From assembly GCA_035493555.1 (NCBI GenBank), contig DATJIC010000029.1:1-5241 (forward strand): a DNA stretch of 5,241 nt. Reading direction: 5' to 3'. Source of the DNA: CAMLKC01 sp035493555. GTDB taxonomy: Bacteria > Patescibacteriota > Saccharimonadia > Saccharimonadales > Saccharimonadaceae. This document shows, piece by piece, positions 5,203 through 5,241 of the stretch (positions within the stretch are counted from its first letter, which is position 1; each line of letters opens with the position of its first letter). The notes under the pieces are model-generated. The model was not told the DNA's origin, made no database searches, and worked only from the letters and a program-made list of their open reading frames with translations. The position numbers and the translations under genes were made by a program.

Positions 5203-5241
5203 AGTGGTCTGCCTCCATCGTCAGGTGCCATGTCAGCCGTT
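5195..5241 (-). CDS. Possible 3' end of an upstream gene overlapping the polymerase start
   Basis: Two minus-strand frames stay open from the window edge into the polymerase start. One ends ...DDGGRPL with a TGA at 5201-5199, giving the common 4-base ATGA overlap with the polymerase. The other ends ...TMEADHYE with a TAA at 5197-5195, an 8-base overlap. Either could be the tail of a gene in one operon with the polymerase. The fragment is only about 14 codons, too short to identify, and chance openness is possible. The coordinates given cover the longer option. Confidence 0.35.
   Translation of the reverse strand, partial: RLTWHLTMEADHYE
5212..5216 (-). promoter_or_regulatory. Ribosome binding site of the Y-family polymerase
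   Basis: GGAGG on the minus strand lies 9 bases before the ATG at 5202 and is the best Shine-Dalgarno in the window. It fixes the start ahead of the internal methionines at residues 12 and 14. It falls within the coding end of the probable upstream gene. Confidence 0.7.

Overview
The window looks like a compact bacterial chromosome segment from the Candidate Phyla Radiation, most likely Candidatus Saccharibacteria (TM7). This is inference. It rests on the three type IV pilin-like proteins, each carrying an IVIVAYNGVQ-type segment after the hydrophobic helix, on a short TilS, on very tight gene packing, and on base composition near 50 % GC by eye. UGA is used as a stop in tilS, which fits the standard bacterial code, but the next in-frame stop is only a few codons on, so this is weak evidence. 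No search was possible.

Every supported gene lies on the minus strand, so the reading order is from high to low coordinates. At the right edge are the last bases of an unidentified gene. They overlap the start of a complete Y-family translesion DNA polymerase (3967-5202). After a 39-base gap comes a cassette of three class III-signal (type IV) pilin-like genes (3298-3927, 2730-3296, 2078-2704). The outer two are clear paralogues with four conserved cysteines; the middle one is a different, pseudopilin-like protein. Next are an unannotated 57-residue glycine-zipper membrane hairpin protein (1886-2059), tilS (1039-1881) for tRNA-Ile lysidine synthesis, and the N-terminal half of ftsH (1-968), which runs off the left edge.

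The gaps are 1 to 70 bases, so much of the window could be co-transcribed. The tilS-then-ftsH order matches a widespread bacterial arrangement, often with hpt between them. The pilins would be processed by a prepilin peptidase and assembled by pilus machinery encoded elsewhere. The polymerase is an independent DNA-damage tolerance function. No RNA gene, insertion sequence, CRISPR array or convincing terminator was seen, and no stretch over 300 bases lacks a gene.

The most interesting points are the duplicated four-cysteine pilins flanking a different pilin, the small glycine-zipper gene coupled to tilS, and two genes without a Shine-Dalgarno sequence whose start codons sit where a TATACT -10 element would place the transcription start (possible leaderless mRNAs). 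I see no convincing evidence of a wholly new system.
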